Positions 25,625 to 35,147 of a stretch of DNA of 59,148 nt are shown here, piece after piece. Under the pieces are notes generated by a model. The model saw only the letters and a program-made list of their open reading frames with translations. It was not told where the DNA came from and did no database searches. The DNA is taken from contig MPNO01000023.1 of assembly GCA_002239065.1 (NCBI GenBank), forward strand, positions 1-59,148, in the 5' to 3' direction. Positions within the stretch are counted from its first letter, which is position 1. Each line of letters starts with the position of its first letter. This stretch comes from Defluviicoccus sp. bin129 (GTDB lineage Bacteria; Pseudomonadota; Alphaproteobacteria; MPNO01). Made by a program: the position numbers and the translations under genes.

Positions 25625-26395
25625 TTGAGCGCCATCCAGATCGGGTTCGCGGACAATCCAGGCGGCGGCTGTGTCGCGACCGTCTGCCACGACAACGTGG
25701 CCAGGCTCAACGTCATCGACCGCGACGGCACCGAAGCCCTGGCGGGAGCCATCCGACAGGCGGGCGAGAGCCCCGGGGTTCGGGTCGTCGTCCTGCGCGG
25801 GGCGGGCGAGCGCGCCTTCATCGGCGGCGCGGATATCCGCGAGATGGTCGATCTGACCCCCGAGACCGCCCGCCCGTTCATCGCCGTGCTGCACGATGCA
25901 TGCTTGGCGATCCGCACCGCCCCGGTGCCGGTGGTGGCGCGGCTTGCGGGATACTGCCTCGGGGCGGGGCTCGAAATCGCCGCCTCCTGCGACCTCCGGG
26001 TGGCCGACGGCACCGCGAAGTTCGCCATGCCGGAGGTCCGGGTCGGCATCCCGTCGGTGATCGAGGCGGCGCTGCTCCCCCGGCTGGTGGGCTGGGGGCG
26101 CGCGGCCCGGCTGGTCTACACCGGAGAGACCATCGGGGCGGAGGAGGCGGAACGCTGGGGCCTCGTCGACTCGCTGGTCCCGGAAGGCGGGCTGGACGCC
26201 GGGATCGCGCGCACGGTGGACGCGATCTGCCAGGCCGGCCCAATTGCGATCCGCCTCCAGAAGGCGCTGCTGCGCGACTGGGAGGCGCTGCCGCTCGACG
26301 AGGCGATCGAGAAGAGCATCGACTCGCTCGCCGAGGGCTTCGCGAGCGGCGAAGCGCGCCAACGCATGCAGGCCTTCCTCGACCGCAAGCGCTGA
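25625..26395 (+). CDS. Enoyl-CoA hydratase/isomerase family protein
   Basis: A 256-aa crotonase-fold protein. The oxyanion-hole elements are FIGGADIREM (about residues 65-74) and GYCLGAGLEIAASCD. The conserved MPEVRVGIPS follows, so Glu is present at the usual catalytic position. It hydrates or isomerises acyl-CoA intermediates. The start is a TTG at 25625 with GGAGCGAGGG upstream. It returns to high GC right after the HNH gene and marks the end of the AT-richer insert. It is convergent with the ABC-SDR fusion. Confidence 0.9.
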   Translation: MSAIQIGFADNPGGGCVATVCHDNVARLNVIDRDGTEALAGAIRQAGESPGVRVVVLRGAGERAFIGGADIREMVDLTPETARPFIAVLHDACLAIRTAPVPVVARLAGYCLGAGLEIAASCDLRVADGTAKFAMPEVRVGIPSVIEAALLPRLVGWGRAARLVYTGETIGAEEAERWGLVDSLVPEGGLDAGIARTVDAICQAGPIAIRLQKALLRDWEALPLDEAIEKSIDSLAEGFASGEARQRMQAFLDRKR

Positions 26396-26450
26396 GATCG
26401 GACCCCGCCCACCGGGGGAATTCTCGATTCTTCGTCCGCACCGATACGCC

Positions 26451-27176
26451 CTACCCCGGCAGGTATTCGGCGAACTGCTTCTCGATGCCCTTCGGGTCGG
26501 CGGCGAGGCCCGCGCTGACGCTGCCGGCGACGACTCCGGGATAGGCGTCCTCCTCGCCCGCTTCGACGGCATCGAGCGCGGCATTGGCGACATCGCCCGG
26601 CGCTTCCAGCGGCGGCGGGTTCATGTCGCCCATGCGGGTGTCGATCGCGCCCGGCATGACCGCGACCACCAGCGTGCCCTGCGCCGCCAGCTCGGCGCGC
26701 ACGCCCTGGGTCAGCGAAAGCGTCGCGGCTTTCGACGCGCAGTAGGTGCCGATCATCGGCAGGCTTACCCGGCTGAGGATCGACAGCATGTTGACGATGG
26801 CGCCGCCGCCGTTGCCGCCCAGCACCGGGCCGAATTGCCGGCACATTTCCATGGTGCCGAAATAGTTCACCTCCATCTCTTCGCGCGCGTTCCTCTGGGC
26901 GTCGCGATCGGAGATCGGCCGGTTGCGGTTTGCCCCTGCGTTGTTGATCAGCAGGGTGACATCGCTGCATTCGGCCGCGGCGCGGGCGACCCGGTCGTGG
27001 TCGGTCACGTCGAGCACGAGCGGTTGCACCCGGCCGCCCGGCGCCTGGTAGCCGTCGGTGCTGCGCATCCCGGCATAGATTTTCGCCGCGCCGCGATCGA
27101 GCAGGGCCCGGACGAAGGCGGCGCCGACCCCGCGGTTGGCGCCGGTGACCAGCGCCACGCTGTCCTTCACAGTCAT
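26451..27176 (-). other. SDR module of the fusion, possible independent translation unit
   Basis: From Met at 27176 the region would encode a free 241-aa NAD(P)-dependent SDR with intact TGxxxGxG, NNAG and Ser-Tyr-x3-Lys residues. This is a normal length for the family. A Shine-Dalgarno-like GGGGGAG precedes it. A +1 shift in the last codons of the ATPase part would meet a TGA just before this Met. This is consistent with two originally separate genes that became continuous. Confidence 0.55.
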
Positions 27177-28031
27177 GTTCAGCGTCTCCCCCAGTTCGTT
27201 CTCCGCCGAGCGCGCGACCCAGCCGGGGTCGACATCGGGCAGCGGGATCGCATTCAACAGCCGCCGGGTGTATGGGTGGCGGGGCGATGCGAAGATCGCC
27301 GCGCAATCGCCCTGTTCCACCGCCCGGCCGTTCAGCATCACCACGACCCGGTCGCACACGGTCCGCACCACGGACAGGTCGTGGCTGATGAAGAGCAGGG
27401 CAAGGCCGAGGTCGTGGCGCAATTCGCGCAGCAGGGCCAGGATCTGGGCCTGGCTCGACATGTCGAGGCCGGAAACGATCTCGTCGGCGACGACCAGCCG
27501 GGGCTGCAGGGCGATGGCGCGCGCGATACCCACGCGCTGACGCTCGCCGCCCGACAGCTCGTGGGGATATCGCTCGCCATGGGCCGGCCGCAGCGCGACG
27601 CGTTCGAGCAGGGCGTCGACCTGGCGCGAGGCCTCGCGTCTGGTTGCCGCCCGGCGGTACAGGCGAAGCGGCTGGGCGACGATGTCGGCCACCCGGCGGC
27701 GCGGGTTGAGCGAGGATTGCGGGTCCTGGAAAATCATCTGGAACTGCGCCCGCAGCGGGCGCAGCCGGTCTTCCGGCAGGTCCGTGATGTCCCTTCCGTC
27801 GAACGACAGGCGGCCCGCGGTCGGCCGGTAGAGCCGGACCAGCGTACGCCCCAGGCTGGTCTTGCCGGAGCCGCTCTCGCCCACGACGCCGAGCGTATCG
27901 CCAGGCGCGAGCGCAAGGTCGATGCCGTGCAGGATATCGACCGGCGGGGCCGGGCCGAAGGGCGGCTTGCGGCTGAAATCCGGCAGCGAGAGGCGCAGCC
28001 CGGCGGCTTCCAGCAGGACGGGCTCAGCCAT
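26451..28031 (-). CDS. In-frame fusion: OppF/DppF-type ABC ATPase and short-chain dehydrogenase
   Basis: One open frame of 526 codons. Residues 1-285 are a peptide-type ABC ATPase: Walker A GESGSGKTS, signature LSGGERQRVG, Walker B LVVADE, switch His in FISHDLSVV and an HPYTRRLLNAIP tail. Residues 286-526 are a complete classical SDR: TGANRGVG, NNAG, catalytic Ser in MLSILS and YCASK. The linker (PGWVARSAENELGETLN) contains no stop. The SDR half has its own Met286 at 27176 with GGGGGAG about 10 bases upstream, so it may also be made separately. The start overlaps the OppD-type gene by 8 bases. Physiological fusion or loss of a stop cannot be decided from sequence alone. Confidence 0.88.
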   Translation of the reverse strand: MAEPVLLEAAGLRLSLPDFSRKPPFGPAPPVDILHGIDLALAPGDTLGVVGESGSGKTSLGRTLVRLYRPTAGRLSFDGRDITDLPEDRLRPLRAQFQMIFQDPQSSLNPRRRVADIVAQPLRLYRRAATRREASRQVDALLERVALRPAHGERYPHELSGGERQRVGIARAIALQPRLVVADEIVSGLDMSSQAQILALLRELRHDLGLALLFISHDLSVVRTVCDRVVVMLNGRAVEQGDCAAIFASPRHPYTRRLLNAIPLPDVDPGWVARSAENELGETLNMTVKDSVALVTGANRGVGAAFVRALLDRGAAKIYAGMRSTDGYQAPGGRVQPLVLDVTDHDRVARAAAECSDVTLLINNAGANRNRPISDRDAQRNAREEMEVNYFGTMEMCRQFGPVLGGNGGGAIVNMLSILSRVSLPMIGTYCASKAATLSLTQGVRAELAAQGTLVVAVMPGAIDTRMGDMNPPPLEAPGDVANAALDAVEAGEEDAYPGVVAGSVSAGLAADPKGIEKQFAEYLPG

Positions 28032-28941
28032 ATTCCCGGCCTCCCGGAGCGCGGGCGGCGTCGTAGGCCAGCGCCTCGGCGTCGAGCCGCGCCATCAGCG
28101 CCTCGGGCACCGGCCACAGCAGATCGCCGGGCCGGTCGTGGCGCGGAGTCGCGGCGATCAGCGCGCGGGTGTAATCGTGCCCCGGCGCTTCGACGATGCG
28201 GCGGGTGTCGCCGGTCTCCAGGACCCGCCCGCCATGCAGCACCGTCACCCGATCGCAGATCTTGGCGACCACGCCGAGATCGTGGGTGACGAACAGGATC
28301 GACGCGCCTTCCTGCGCCTGCATCCGCTTGATCAGCGCGAGCACCTGGCGCTGGACGGTGACGTCCAGCGCCGTCGTCGGCTCGTCGGCGACGATCAGCT
28401 TGGGCCGGCAGGCGAAGGCGACCGCGATCAGCACGCGCTGGCGCATGCCGCCTGAGAGCTCATGCGGATACTGGCGCAGCACCCGTTCCGGCGCACGGAT
28501 ATGGACGTCGCCCAGCAGCTCGAGCGCCCGGCTGCCGGCGGCGCTGCGGTCGAGCCCCAGATGCAGCCTCAGCACGTCGGCGATCTGCGCCCCGATGCGG
28601 TAGGCCGGGTTCAGCGAGGTCATCGGGTCCTGGGGAATCAGTCCCATGCCCCTGCCCATCAGTCCGCGGCGCTCGCGCTCCGGCAGATGGGTGATGTCCC
28701 GGCCGTCGAACAGCACCGAGCCGCCGGTAATCCGCGCCTGCGACGGCTGGATCCCCAGGATGACCTTGCCGATGGTGGTCTTGCCGGCGCCGGACTCGCC
28801 GACCAGCCCGTGCACCTCGCCGGGTGCGATATCGAGCGACACGCCGCGCAGGATGGGCGTGGGCGTCCGGCGTCCGGCGATCGCCAGACGGAGGTCGCGA
28901 ACCGAGAGGGTCGGCCGGTCCGGCGGCGGGGCGGCGGTCAC
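28024..28941 (-). CDS. Peptide-type ABC transporter ATP-binding protein, OppD/DppD family
   Basis: A 305-aa ATPase with Walker A GESGAGKTT, Q-loop IPQDPMTSLNP, signature LSGGMRQRV, Walker B LIVADEPT and the switch His in FVTHDLGVV. The tail GHDYTRALIAATP is the oligopeptide C-terminal segment. The GTG start at 28941 overlaps the stop of the permease gene (GTGA). It pairs with the ATPase half of the downstream fusion to energise the DppBC-like channel. Confidence 0.92.
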   Translation of the reverse strand: MTAAPPPDRPTLSVRDLRLAIAGRRTPTPILRGVSLDIAPGEVHGLVGESGAGKTTIGKVILGIQPSQARITGGSVLFDGRDITHLPERERRGLMGRGMGLIPQDPMTSLNPAYRIGAQIADVLRLHLGLDRSAAGSRALELLGDVHIRAPERVLRQYPHELSGGMRQRVLIAVAFACRPKLIVADEPTTALDVTVQRQVLALIKRMQAQEGASILFVTHDLGVVAKICDRVTVLHGGRVLETGDTRRIVEAPGHDYTRALIAATPRHDRPGDLLWPVPEALMARLDAEALAYDAARAPGGREYG

Positions 28942-29828
28942 CTGCGCATCACCGGGTCGAGCGCGTCCTTCAGCCCGTCGCCCAGCGCGTTGAGCGCCAG
29001 CACCAGCGCGATGACGCACAGGATCGGCAGGATCATCAGCCAGGGGGCCTGGTTCACATATTTCCGGCCGTCCGAAATCATGCCGCCCCAGGTCGGGAAA
29101 TCGGAGGCGAGCGACAGGTTAACGTAGCTCAGGATCGCCTCGACGATCACCGCGATCCCCATCTCCAGGGTGAACAGCACGATCAGCAGCGGCAGGACGT
29201 TGGGCAGGATTTCGCGCCACAGGATGCGCAGCCGGCCGAGCCCGATTGTGACGGCCGAGGCGACATAGTCCTGCTGCTTCTGGGCCATGGTCTCGGCCCG
29301 CACGACCCGGCAGAAGCGCGTCCAGTCGATCACGGCGATCGCGATCACGACGGAATGCAGGCCGGTGCCCATCACGGCGACCAGCACGATCGACAGCAGC
29401 ACCGCCGGAAAGGCCATCCAGATTTCGACCAGCCGGGAGATGAGGGTGTCGGCCCAGCCGCCGAAATAGCCCGCCAGCAGGCCGAGCGCGGTCCCGATCA
29501 GCCCCGCCGCCGCGGCCGCCGCGACGGCGACGAACAGCGCGATCCGCGCGCCGTGGATCAGCCGGGAGAGGATGTCCCGGCCCAGATTGTCGGTGCCGAA
29601 CGGAAAGCCGTCCTCCGCCTTGTCCGACCAGAAGGGCGGAGCGTATTGCAGCAGCAGGTCCTGCTCGACCGGATCGTGCGGCGCGAGCAGCGGTGCGAAG
29701 ACGGCGGCGAGCGAGAACGCCAGCAGCACCGCGCCGCCGAGCACCACCCGCCGGTTCGCCAGCAACCGGCGAACCGAGCCCGCGCCGGCGCGCGGCGCGG
29801 CGCCGGGGGCCGCCGCCGCCTCAGCCAT
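28938..29828 (-). CDS. Peptide-type ABC transporter permease, DppC/OppC family
   Basis: A 296-aa inner-membrane protein with six predicted helices. The N-terminal OppC segment NRRVVLGGAVLLAF is seen, along with FGTDNLGRDILSRLIHGAR in pieces and the EAA loop around VRAETMAQKQQDYVASA. It overlaps both flanking genes by 4 to 8 bases, typical of a tightly coupled operon: binding protein, permease B, permease C, ATPase D, ATPase F-SDR. Confidence 0.92.
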   Translation of the reverse strand: MAEAAAAPGAAPRAGAGSVRRLLANRRVVLGGAVLLAFSLAAVFAPLLAPHDPVEQDLLLQYAPPFWSDKAEDGFPFGTDNLGRDILSRLIHGARIALFVAVAAAAAAGLIGTALGLLAGYFGGWADTLISRLVEIWMAFPAVLLSIVLVAVMGTGLHSVVIAIAVIDWTRFCRVVRAETMAQKQQDYVASAVTIGLGRLRILWREILPNVLPLLIVLFTLEMGIAVIVEAILSYVNLSLASDFPTWGGMISDGRKYVNQAPWLMILPILCVIALVLALNALGDGLKDALDPVMRR

Positions 29829-30831
29829 GGCGCATCCGCGGGTTGAGCAGCGCGTAGCTCATGTCGACCAGCAGATTGACCGCGATGAACAGCACCGCGA
29901 AGGTCAGCACCAGGCCCTGGATCAGCGGCAGGTCGCGGTTGATGACCGCGTCGATCGCCATGTTGCCGATGCCGGGATAGGAAAAGATCTTCTCGACCAG
30001 CACCGTCCCGCCGACCAGGAAGGTGAACTGGACGCCGGTGAGCGTCACGGTCGGCACCAGCGCGTTGCGAAGCGCTTCGCGGCAGACGATGCGCGCCCGG
30101 GAGAAGCCCTTTGCGCGCGCCATGAGGATATAGTCCTGGGTCATCGCCTCGGCGATCGAGGCCTTGAGGATCCGCGCGAGGATCGCCGCCAGCGGCAGCG
30201 CGAGAGCGGCGGCCGGCAGCACCGTGTGCAGCAGCACCGAGCCGAAGGCGTCGAAGCGCAGGCGGAGCAGGCTCTCGACCAGCAGGAAGCCCGTCGCGCC
30301 CCGGAAGGCGACGTCATGGCCGATCCGGCCGGAGATCGGCAGCCCGTCCAGCGCGAAGACGACGACGAACAGGATGAACAGAAGCGCCCACAGGAAATCC
30401 GGGATCGCGAGGATGAAGCCGGCGGCGCCGTCCACCGCGGCCTCGCCGGTCCGGCCGCGCCAGTAGCTGCCGGCCAGCGCCATCGCAACGCCCAGCAGGA
30501 CCGCCATCGACATCGCGACCAGGCACAGCTCGATCGTCACCGGCAGGCGCCCGAGCACCAGCTCCATCACGTCCTGGCGCATCGAGATCGAGGTGCCGAA
30601 ATCGCCGCCGGCGAGATCCTGAAGATAGTAGACGAATTGCAGCGCGATGCTCTCGTCCAGCCCGTAGAGCCGGCGCAGCTCGGCGATGCCCGCTTCGGTG
30701 GCCCCCGGCCCGATCAGCATGGCGATCGGATCGCCCGGAACGACCCGCAGCAGCACGAACACGATCACCGCGACGCCGAACAGCGTCGGGATGGCCAGAA
30801 GCAGCCGGCGGAGCAGGAACGACCAGGACAT
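29821..30831 (-). CDS. Peptide-type ABC transporter permease, DppB/OppB family
   Basis: A 336-aa membrane protein. The DppB N-terminus (LLRRLLLAIPTLFGVAVIVF), residues RVVPGDPI, the EAA loop around QDYILMARAKGFS and the C-terminal SYPGIGNMAIDAV are all present. It forms the channel with the DppC-like protein. It starts 85 bases after the binding-protein gene. Confidence 0.92.
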   Translation of the reverse strand: MSWSFLLRRLLLAIPTLFGVAVIVFVLLRVVPGDPIAMLIGPGATEAGIAELRRLYGLDESIALQFVYYLQDLAGGDFGTSISMRQDVMELVLGRLPVTIELCLVAMSMAVLLGVAMALAGSYWRGRTGEAAVDGAAGFILAIPDFLWALLFILFVVVFALDGLPISGRIGHDVAFRGATGFLLVESLLRLRFDAFGSVLLHTVLPAAALALPLAAILARILKASIAEAMTQDYILMARAKGFSRARIVCREALRNALVPTVTLTGVQFTFLVGGTVLVEKIFSYPGIGNMAIDAVINRDLPLIQGLVLTFAVLFIAVNLLVDMSYALLNPRMRHG

Positions 30832-30916
30832 GGCTCTACCGCGTCAGCGCGGATCTATCGAGGAGGGGAGGAGCGCCCCGGTTCCCCACCCCCTGCCCAC
30901 CGGGAAGAAGCCCGCC

Positions 30917-32461
30917 CTAAACCTTCGACATCGCGTGGGGCAGGACGAAGTTGGCGAAGTGGCCCTGGAACTTGAGGCCCGTCTTGAACACCACGGGCTG
31001 AACCTGCTGATAGAGCGGAAAGACATACGCCTTGTCCGCGACGTAGCGGTTCACCTTCTGCCAGCCGGCGATGCGCCTGGCTTCATCCTTCTCGCCCCAG
31101 AGCGGGCCGATCATCGCGTCGAGATCGTCGGTATCCCAGGTCGAGTGCGGCGAGGGGCCGAACATGGCGTGGCCGGTGGACGTCGTGGGATCGCCGATCG
31201 AGTTGCCCCAGTTGTAGAACGCCGCCGGCGCCAGCTTGTCCTGGGCGCGCAGCTCGAAATGCTTGGCGACCTCGTAGACCTCGATCTCGGCCTGGATACC
31301 GACCTTGCGCCACATGCCGACGATCGCCTGGATGACGTCGTAGTCCTTGGCGATGTATCCGCGCGTGGTCTGGATCTTGAACGCGACGGGCTTGTCCCTG
31401 GAATAGCCGGACTTGGCGAGCAGCGCGGCCGCGGCCTTCGGATCGTAGGGCGTCTTCACGGTCGGGTCGAAGCCGGTATAGGGCGGCGCCAGCAGGGTCT
31501 CGATCGGCACGCCGTAGCCGCGCAGAAGCCGGTCCACGATGGCCTTCTTGTCGACCGCCATCACCGCCGCCCGGCGCACGTTGATATCGGTCATCGGCAC
31601 CACGTCGTTGAAGAAGATCATGGCGATGTCGGACACCGGGGTGGCCGTGCCTTCGAGGCCCGACTTGGCCTTCAGCCGGTCGAATTCCTCGAACGGGATG
31701 TTGAGCGTGAGATCGGACCGGCCGCTTTCGACCTCGGCGATCCGCGCCGCCGGATCGGTCACGAACTTGAACACCACGGTCTTGAAGGCCGGCGCGCCGC
31801 CCCAGTAGTTGGGATTCGCCTTCAGGCGCACGAAGGCGCCGCGCTGGAACTCGTCGACCATATAGGGGCCCGAGCCCATCGGCTGCTTCTCGAATCCCTC
31901 CTTGCCGACCTTCCGGTAATGATGCGGCGGCAGGACATAGGCCGTGAGGAACGCCATCCACTTGAACAGGTCCGGCGTATACTGCTTGACGTCGCCGGTG
32001 ACGACGTTGCCCTCAGCCTTCAGGTTCGCGACCGAGGACCAGATGAAGGAGACCGGGTTGCCGGTCTTGGGGTCGGCGACGCGCTGCAGGTTCCAGACGA
32101 TATCCTGGGCGGTGATCGGCTCGCCGTCCTGCCACCTGGCGCCCTGGCGCACCTCCATGCGGATTTTGCTCTTGTCGTCGGTCCAGCCCCATTTCGTCAG
32201 CAGGCCGGGGCGGAAGCTCAGATCGGCATTCTGGTCGACATACTGATCGAACACGCATTTGTAGATCGACATGAGCTGCGGGTTGACCGAGGACAGGCCG
32301 GTCGTCGGGTCCCAGGCCGGCAGAGGCACGTGATAGGCGATGGTCAGCGTGTCGCCGATCGCCGCCGCCGCCGTCCGGTCGAACAGCAGCGAGCCGAGGC
32401 CGGCGGTCGCGCCCGCGGCGCCGGCGGCGTGCAGGAACTGCCTGCGGTCGAGAACGGTCAT
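30917..32461 (-). CDS. Peptide/nickel-type ABC transporter substrate-binding protein
   Basis: A 514-aa family 5 extracellular solute-binding protein. The N-terminus has a twin-arginine motif DRRQFLHAAG followed by a short hydrophobic stretch, suggesting Tat export. The body shows GARWQDGEPITAQDIVWNLQ in pieces, MGSGPYMVDEF and the NPNYWGG segment. Ligands in this family range from dipeptides to glutathione, opines and other small cations. GGAGGAG lies just before the ATG at 32461. It is the first gene of the importer operon. Confidence 0.92.
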   Translation of the reverse strand: MTVLDRRQFLHAAGAAGATAGLGSLLFDRTAAAAIGDTLTIAYHVPLPAWDPTTGLSSVNPQLMSIYKCVFDQYVDQNADLSFRPGLLTKWGWTDDKSKIRMEVRQGARWQDGEPITAQDIVWNLQRVADPKTGNPVSFIWSSVANLKAEGNVVTGDVKQYTPDLFKWMAFLTAYVLPPHHYRKVGKEGFEKQPMGSGPYMVDEFQRGAFVRLKANPNYWGGAPAFKTVVFKFVTDPAARIAEVESGRSDLTLNIPFEEFDRLKAKSGLEGTATPVSDIAMIFFNDVVPMTDINVRRAAVMAVDKKAIVDRLLRGYGVPIETLLAPPYTGFDPTVKTPYDPKAAAALLAKSGYSRDKPVAFKIQTTRGYIAKDYDVIQAIVGMWRKVGIQAEIEVYEVAKHFELRAQDKLAPAAFYNWGNSIGDPTTSTGHAMFGPSPHSTWDTDDLDAMIGPLWGEKDEARRIAGWQKVNRYVADKAYVFPLYQQVQPVVFKTGLKFQGHFANFVLPHAMSKV

Positions 32462-32667
32462 GGTCTCCTCCCTCCGGAAGCGTCTGACGGTCGGCGGACG
32501 GCAATCCGCTCGGCCCCGTGCGCGACGCCGGAACCCGGTCTCGCCCGCCCGTCGGAGCCGCGACGCCGCGATGCCTTCCGCATCTCGTCGAATCATAGTC
32601 CGCCGACGGCGCGCTGGCGAGAACCGTACGGCCGGGCCGCCCGCCGAACGGCGTGCCTCCGCACCCG

Positions 32668-33903
32668 CTAGCCCATCGCGCGGTCGAGCATCGCCTGGAT
32701 CAGGACCTGGGCGCCGGCGGCGCAGTCTTCGCGTGTCGCGTTCTCGATTTCGTTGTGGCTGATGCCGCCCTCGCAGGGGATGAAGATCATCGCGGCGGGC
32801 GCGATGCGGGCGATGTAGACGGCGTCGTGGCCGGCGCCGGAGACGATGTCGCGCCAGAGGAGGCCGCCCTGGTCGGCGGCATCGCGCACCGCGGAGACGC
32901 AGGCCTCGTCGAACGCGGTCGCCGGGTATTCCCAGAAATCGACGACGTCCGCGGTGCAGCCCGCGGCCTCCGCGATCCCCGCGAAGTCGTTGCGCAGCCG
33001 GCGGTCCATCGCCGCCAGCGTCGTATTGTCCGGATGGCGCAGATCGACGGTGAAGAACACCCGGCCGGGAATGGTGTTGCGCGAATTCGGGCTCGACTCG
33101 ACGAAACCGACGGTGGCGCAGGCCTCGGGCGGGAAATCATGGCCCAGCCGGTTGACCGCGTCGATCATGCGCGCGGCGGCCACCAGCGCGTCCTTGCGCA
33201 GCGTCATCGGGGTCGGGCCGGCATGCGCCTCCTGCCCGGTCACCGTGACCTCGTACCAGCGCTGCCCCTGGGCGCCGGTGACGACGCCGATGGTCCTGCC
33301 CTCGTTCTCCAGGATCGGGCCCTGCTCGATATGGGCCTCGAAATAGGCGCCGATCTCGCGGCCGCCGACCGGTGCTTCGCCGTCATAGCCGATGCGCGAG
33401 AGCTCGTCGCCCAGCAGCGCGCCGGTCACGTTGTCCGGCCGTGCCAGCACCTCGTCGGCGCCGAACACACCGGCGAAGGCGCCCGAGCCCATCATCGGCG
33501 GCGAGAAGCGGCTCCCCTCCTCGTTGGTCCAGGCGACGATTTCGACCGGCGCGTCGGTCTCGATCCCGAAATCGTTGAGGGTGCGGACCGCCTCGAGCCC
33601 GGCGAGCACGCCATAGGCGCCGTCGAACTTGCCGCCGGTGGGCTGCGAATCGAGATGGCTGCCGGCCATCACCGGCGGCAGCGCCGCGTCCTTGCCGGGC
33701 CGCCGGGCGAAGACGTTGCCGACCCCGTCCACGCTCACCGTGCAGCCGGCCTCCTCGCACCAGCGGACGAACAGGTCGCGCCCGGCGCGGTCGAGATCGG
33801 TCAGCGCGAGCCGGCACACCCCGCCCTTCTCGGTCGCGCCGATCTCGGCCAGCTCCATCAGCGACGCCCACAGCCGGTCGCCGTCGATCTTCAAATTGCG
33901 CAT
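32668..33903 (-). CDS. M20-family amidohydrolase (allantoate/N-carbamoyl-amino-acid hydrolase type)
   Basis: A 411-aa dinuclear metalloenzyme. Metal ligands are His83 (GSHLDSQ), Asp94 (GGKFDGAYG), Glu128/129 (TNEEGSRF), His191 (EAHIEQGP) and a C-terminal His (GISHNEIE). This is the Zn-dependent hydantoinase/carbamoylase branch, which hydrolyses ureido groups and releases ammonia and CO2. It lies between the peptide-type importer and, divergently, a creatininase gene. A role in cleaving an imported amide or ureide is plausible. Confidence 0.92.
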   Translation of the reverse strand: MRNLKIDGDRLWASLMELAEIGATEKGGVCRLALTDLDRAGRDLFVRWCEEAGCTVSVDGVGNVFARRPGKDAALPPVMAGSHLDSQPTGGKFDGAYGVLAGLEAVRTLNDFGIETDAPVEIVAWTNEEGSRFSPPMMGSGAFAGVFGADEVLARPDNVTGALLGDELSRIGYDGEAPVGGREIGAYFEAHIEQGPILENEGRTIGVVTGAQGQRWYEVTVTGQEAHAGPTPMTLRKDALVAAARMIDAVNRLGHDFPPEACATVGFVESSPNSRNTIPGRVFFTVDLRHPDNTTLAAMDRRLRNDFAGIAEAAGCTADVVDFWEYPATAFDEACVSAVRDAADQGGLLWRDIVSGAGHDAVYIARIAPAAMIFIPCEGGISHNEIENATREDCAAGAQVLIQAMLDRAMG

Positions 33904-34001
33904 GGTGCCTTCCCCGCTCGTCTGCGTGCCGCAACGGTCGTCTGGCCGGGGCCGGGGGGCTATCCTTCCCGCCGGGACGGACCGGACGGGGAGGTTCTAG
34001 C

Positions 34002-34772
34002 ATGGCCAGCGGCGGCAAACCGATCGTCTATGACGAGCTATCCTGGATGGCGGCGAGGGCGCTGGTCGAAGGCGGCATGGACATGGCGATCATGCCGACC
34101 GGCGCGACCGAGCAGCACGGCCCGCATCTGCCGATGAACGTCGACTACCTGGTCGCCTACCGCATCGCGCTCGGGGTCTCCGAACGCACCGGCGTCCCGG
34201 TGCTGCCGCCGCTGCCGGTCGGCCATTCCGGCGGCCATGACGGGATTCCGGGCACCGTGTCGCTCAGCCCCGAGACCTTCCAGAAGGTGGTCGAGGAGAT
34301 TGCCGAGGGCCTCTACGCCACCGGGTTCCGGCGGCTCCTGTTCCTCAACGGACATTTGCCCAACATCCACCCGCTGAACTGCGCGGCGGTCAACCTCCGG
34401 GTGCGCCACCCGGACTTCAAGATCCAGGCGCTGAGCTGGTGGGACATCACGCCCGAGATCCAGAAGCGGTTTTACGGCGACGAGAGCTACGGCATTCCGC
34501 ACGGCAACATCGTCGAGACCTCGATCATGCGCTACTTCCGCGACGACCTGGTCGACATGGCGAAGGCGAAGAAGGTCGGCGGCAAGGGCAAGACGCTGTT
34601 CTTCTACTACCTGCTGCGCCAGGTCTCGCTGTCCGGGCATGGCGGCGACCCGAGCGGGGCGACCGTCGAGCTGGGCGAGCAGCTCTACCGGATGGCGGTC
34701 GACGGGCTGGTGCCGCAGATCGAAAAGGCGCTCGCCGAGGAGCCGCCGGAGCTGGTCGACGGAATGCCGTAG
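34002..34772 (+). CDS. Creatininase family protein
   Basis: A 256-aa amidohydrolase. The TGATEQHGPHLP motif supplies Glu37 and His39, NVDY supplies Asp48, and NGHLPN supplies a further His, matching creatininase metal ligands. The family opens cyclic amides such as creatinine, or hydrolyses formamides in cofactor maturation. GGGGAGG precedes the ATG by 8 bases. It is the first gene of a five-gene plus-strand operon that is broken by an IS in its last gene. Confidence 0.9.
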   Translation: MASGGKPIVYDELSWMAARALVEGGMDMAIMPTGATEQHGPHLPMNVDYLVAYRIALGVSERTGVPVLPPLPVGHSGGHDGIPGTVSLSPETFQKVVEEIAEGLYATGFRRLLFLNGHLPNIHPLNCAAVNLRVRHPDFKIQALSWWDITPEIQKRFYGDESYGIPHGNIVETSIMRYFRDDLVDMAKAKKVGGKGKTLFFYYLLRQVSLSGHGGDPSGATVELGEQLYRMAVDGLVPQIEKALAEEPPELVDGMP

Positions 34773-34811
34773 CGCCGCCCCCGCCCGCCCGCGCGACAGG
34801 AGATCCCAGCG

Positions 34812-35147
34812 ATGCTGTTTCTGATCGTCAACATCGACAAGCCGGGGCGCAACGACGTGCGGCTGGCCAACCGGCCGGCGCAGCACGACTACATCGAGCA
34901 GTTTCGCGACCGCATCGTATTCGCCGGCCCGACCGTCACCGAGGATGGGAGCATGTCGACCGGCAACATGTTCGTCTTCGAGGCCGGGTCCTACGACGAG
35001 GTGCTCGCGTTCACCCGCGGCGACCCCTATTTCAAGGCGGGGCTGTTCGACACCACGCTGATCCGGCCCTGGCGCTGGACCTTCAACATGCCGGCCGATT
35101 CGCCCGAGGCCCCGGCGGAACGGCGAAACGAGGAGGCGCGCGCGTGA
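34812..35147 (+). CDS. YciI-like protein
   Basis: An 111-aa ferredoxin-like small protein with the YciI pattern: MLFLIVNIDKPG, a central HDYIEQF, FAGPTVTEDG and FTRGDPYFKAGLFDT. A His/Asp pair of the family is visible (AQHDYI, and Asp in RGDP). Members act in small-molecule catabolism, for instance as dehydrochlorinase-like or isomerase-like factors, but are mostly uncharacterised. AGGAG lies 9 bases before the ATG. Confidence 0.87.
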   Translation: MLFLIVNIDKPGRNDVRLANRPAQHDYIEQFRDRIVFAGPTVTEDGSMSTGNMFVFEAGSYDEVLAFTRGDPYFKAGLFDTTLIRPWRWTFNMPADSPEAPAERRNEEARA

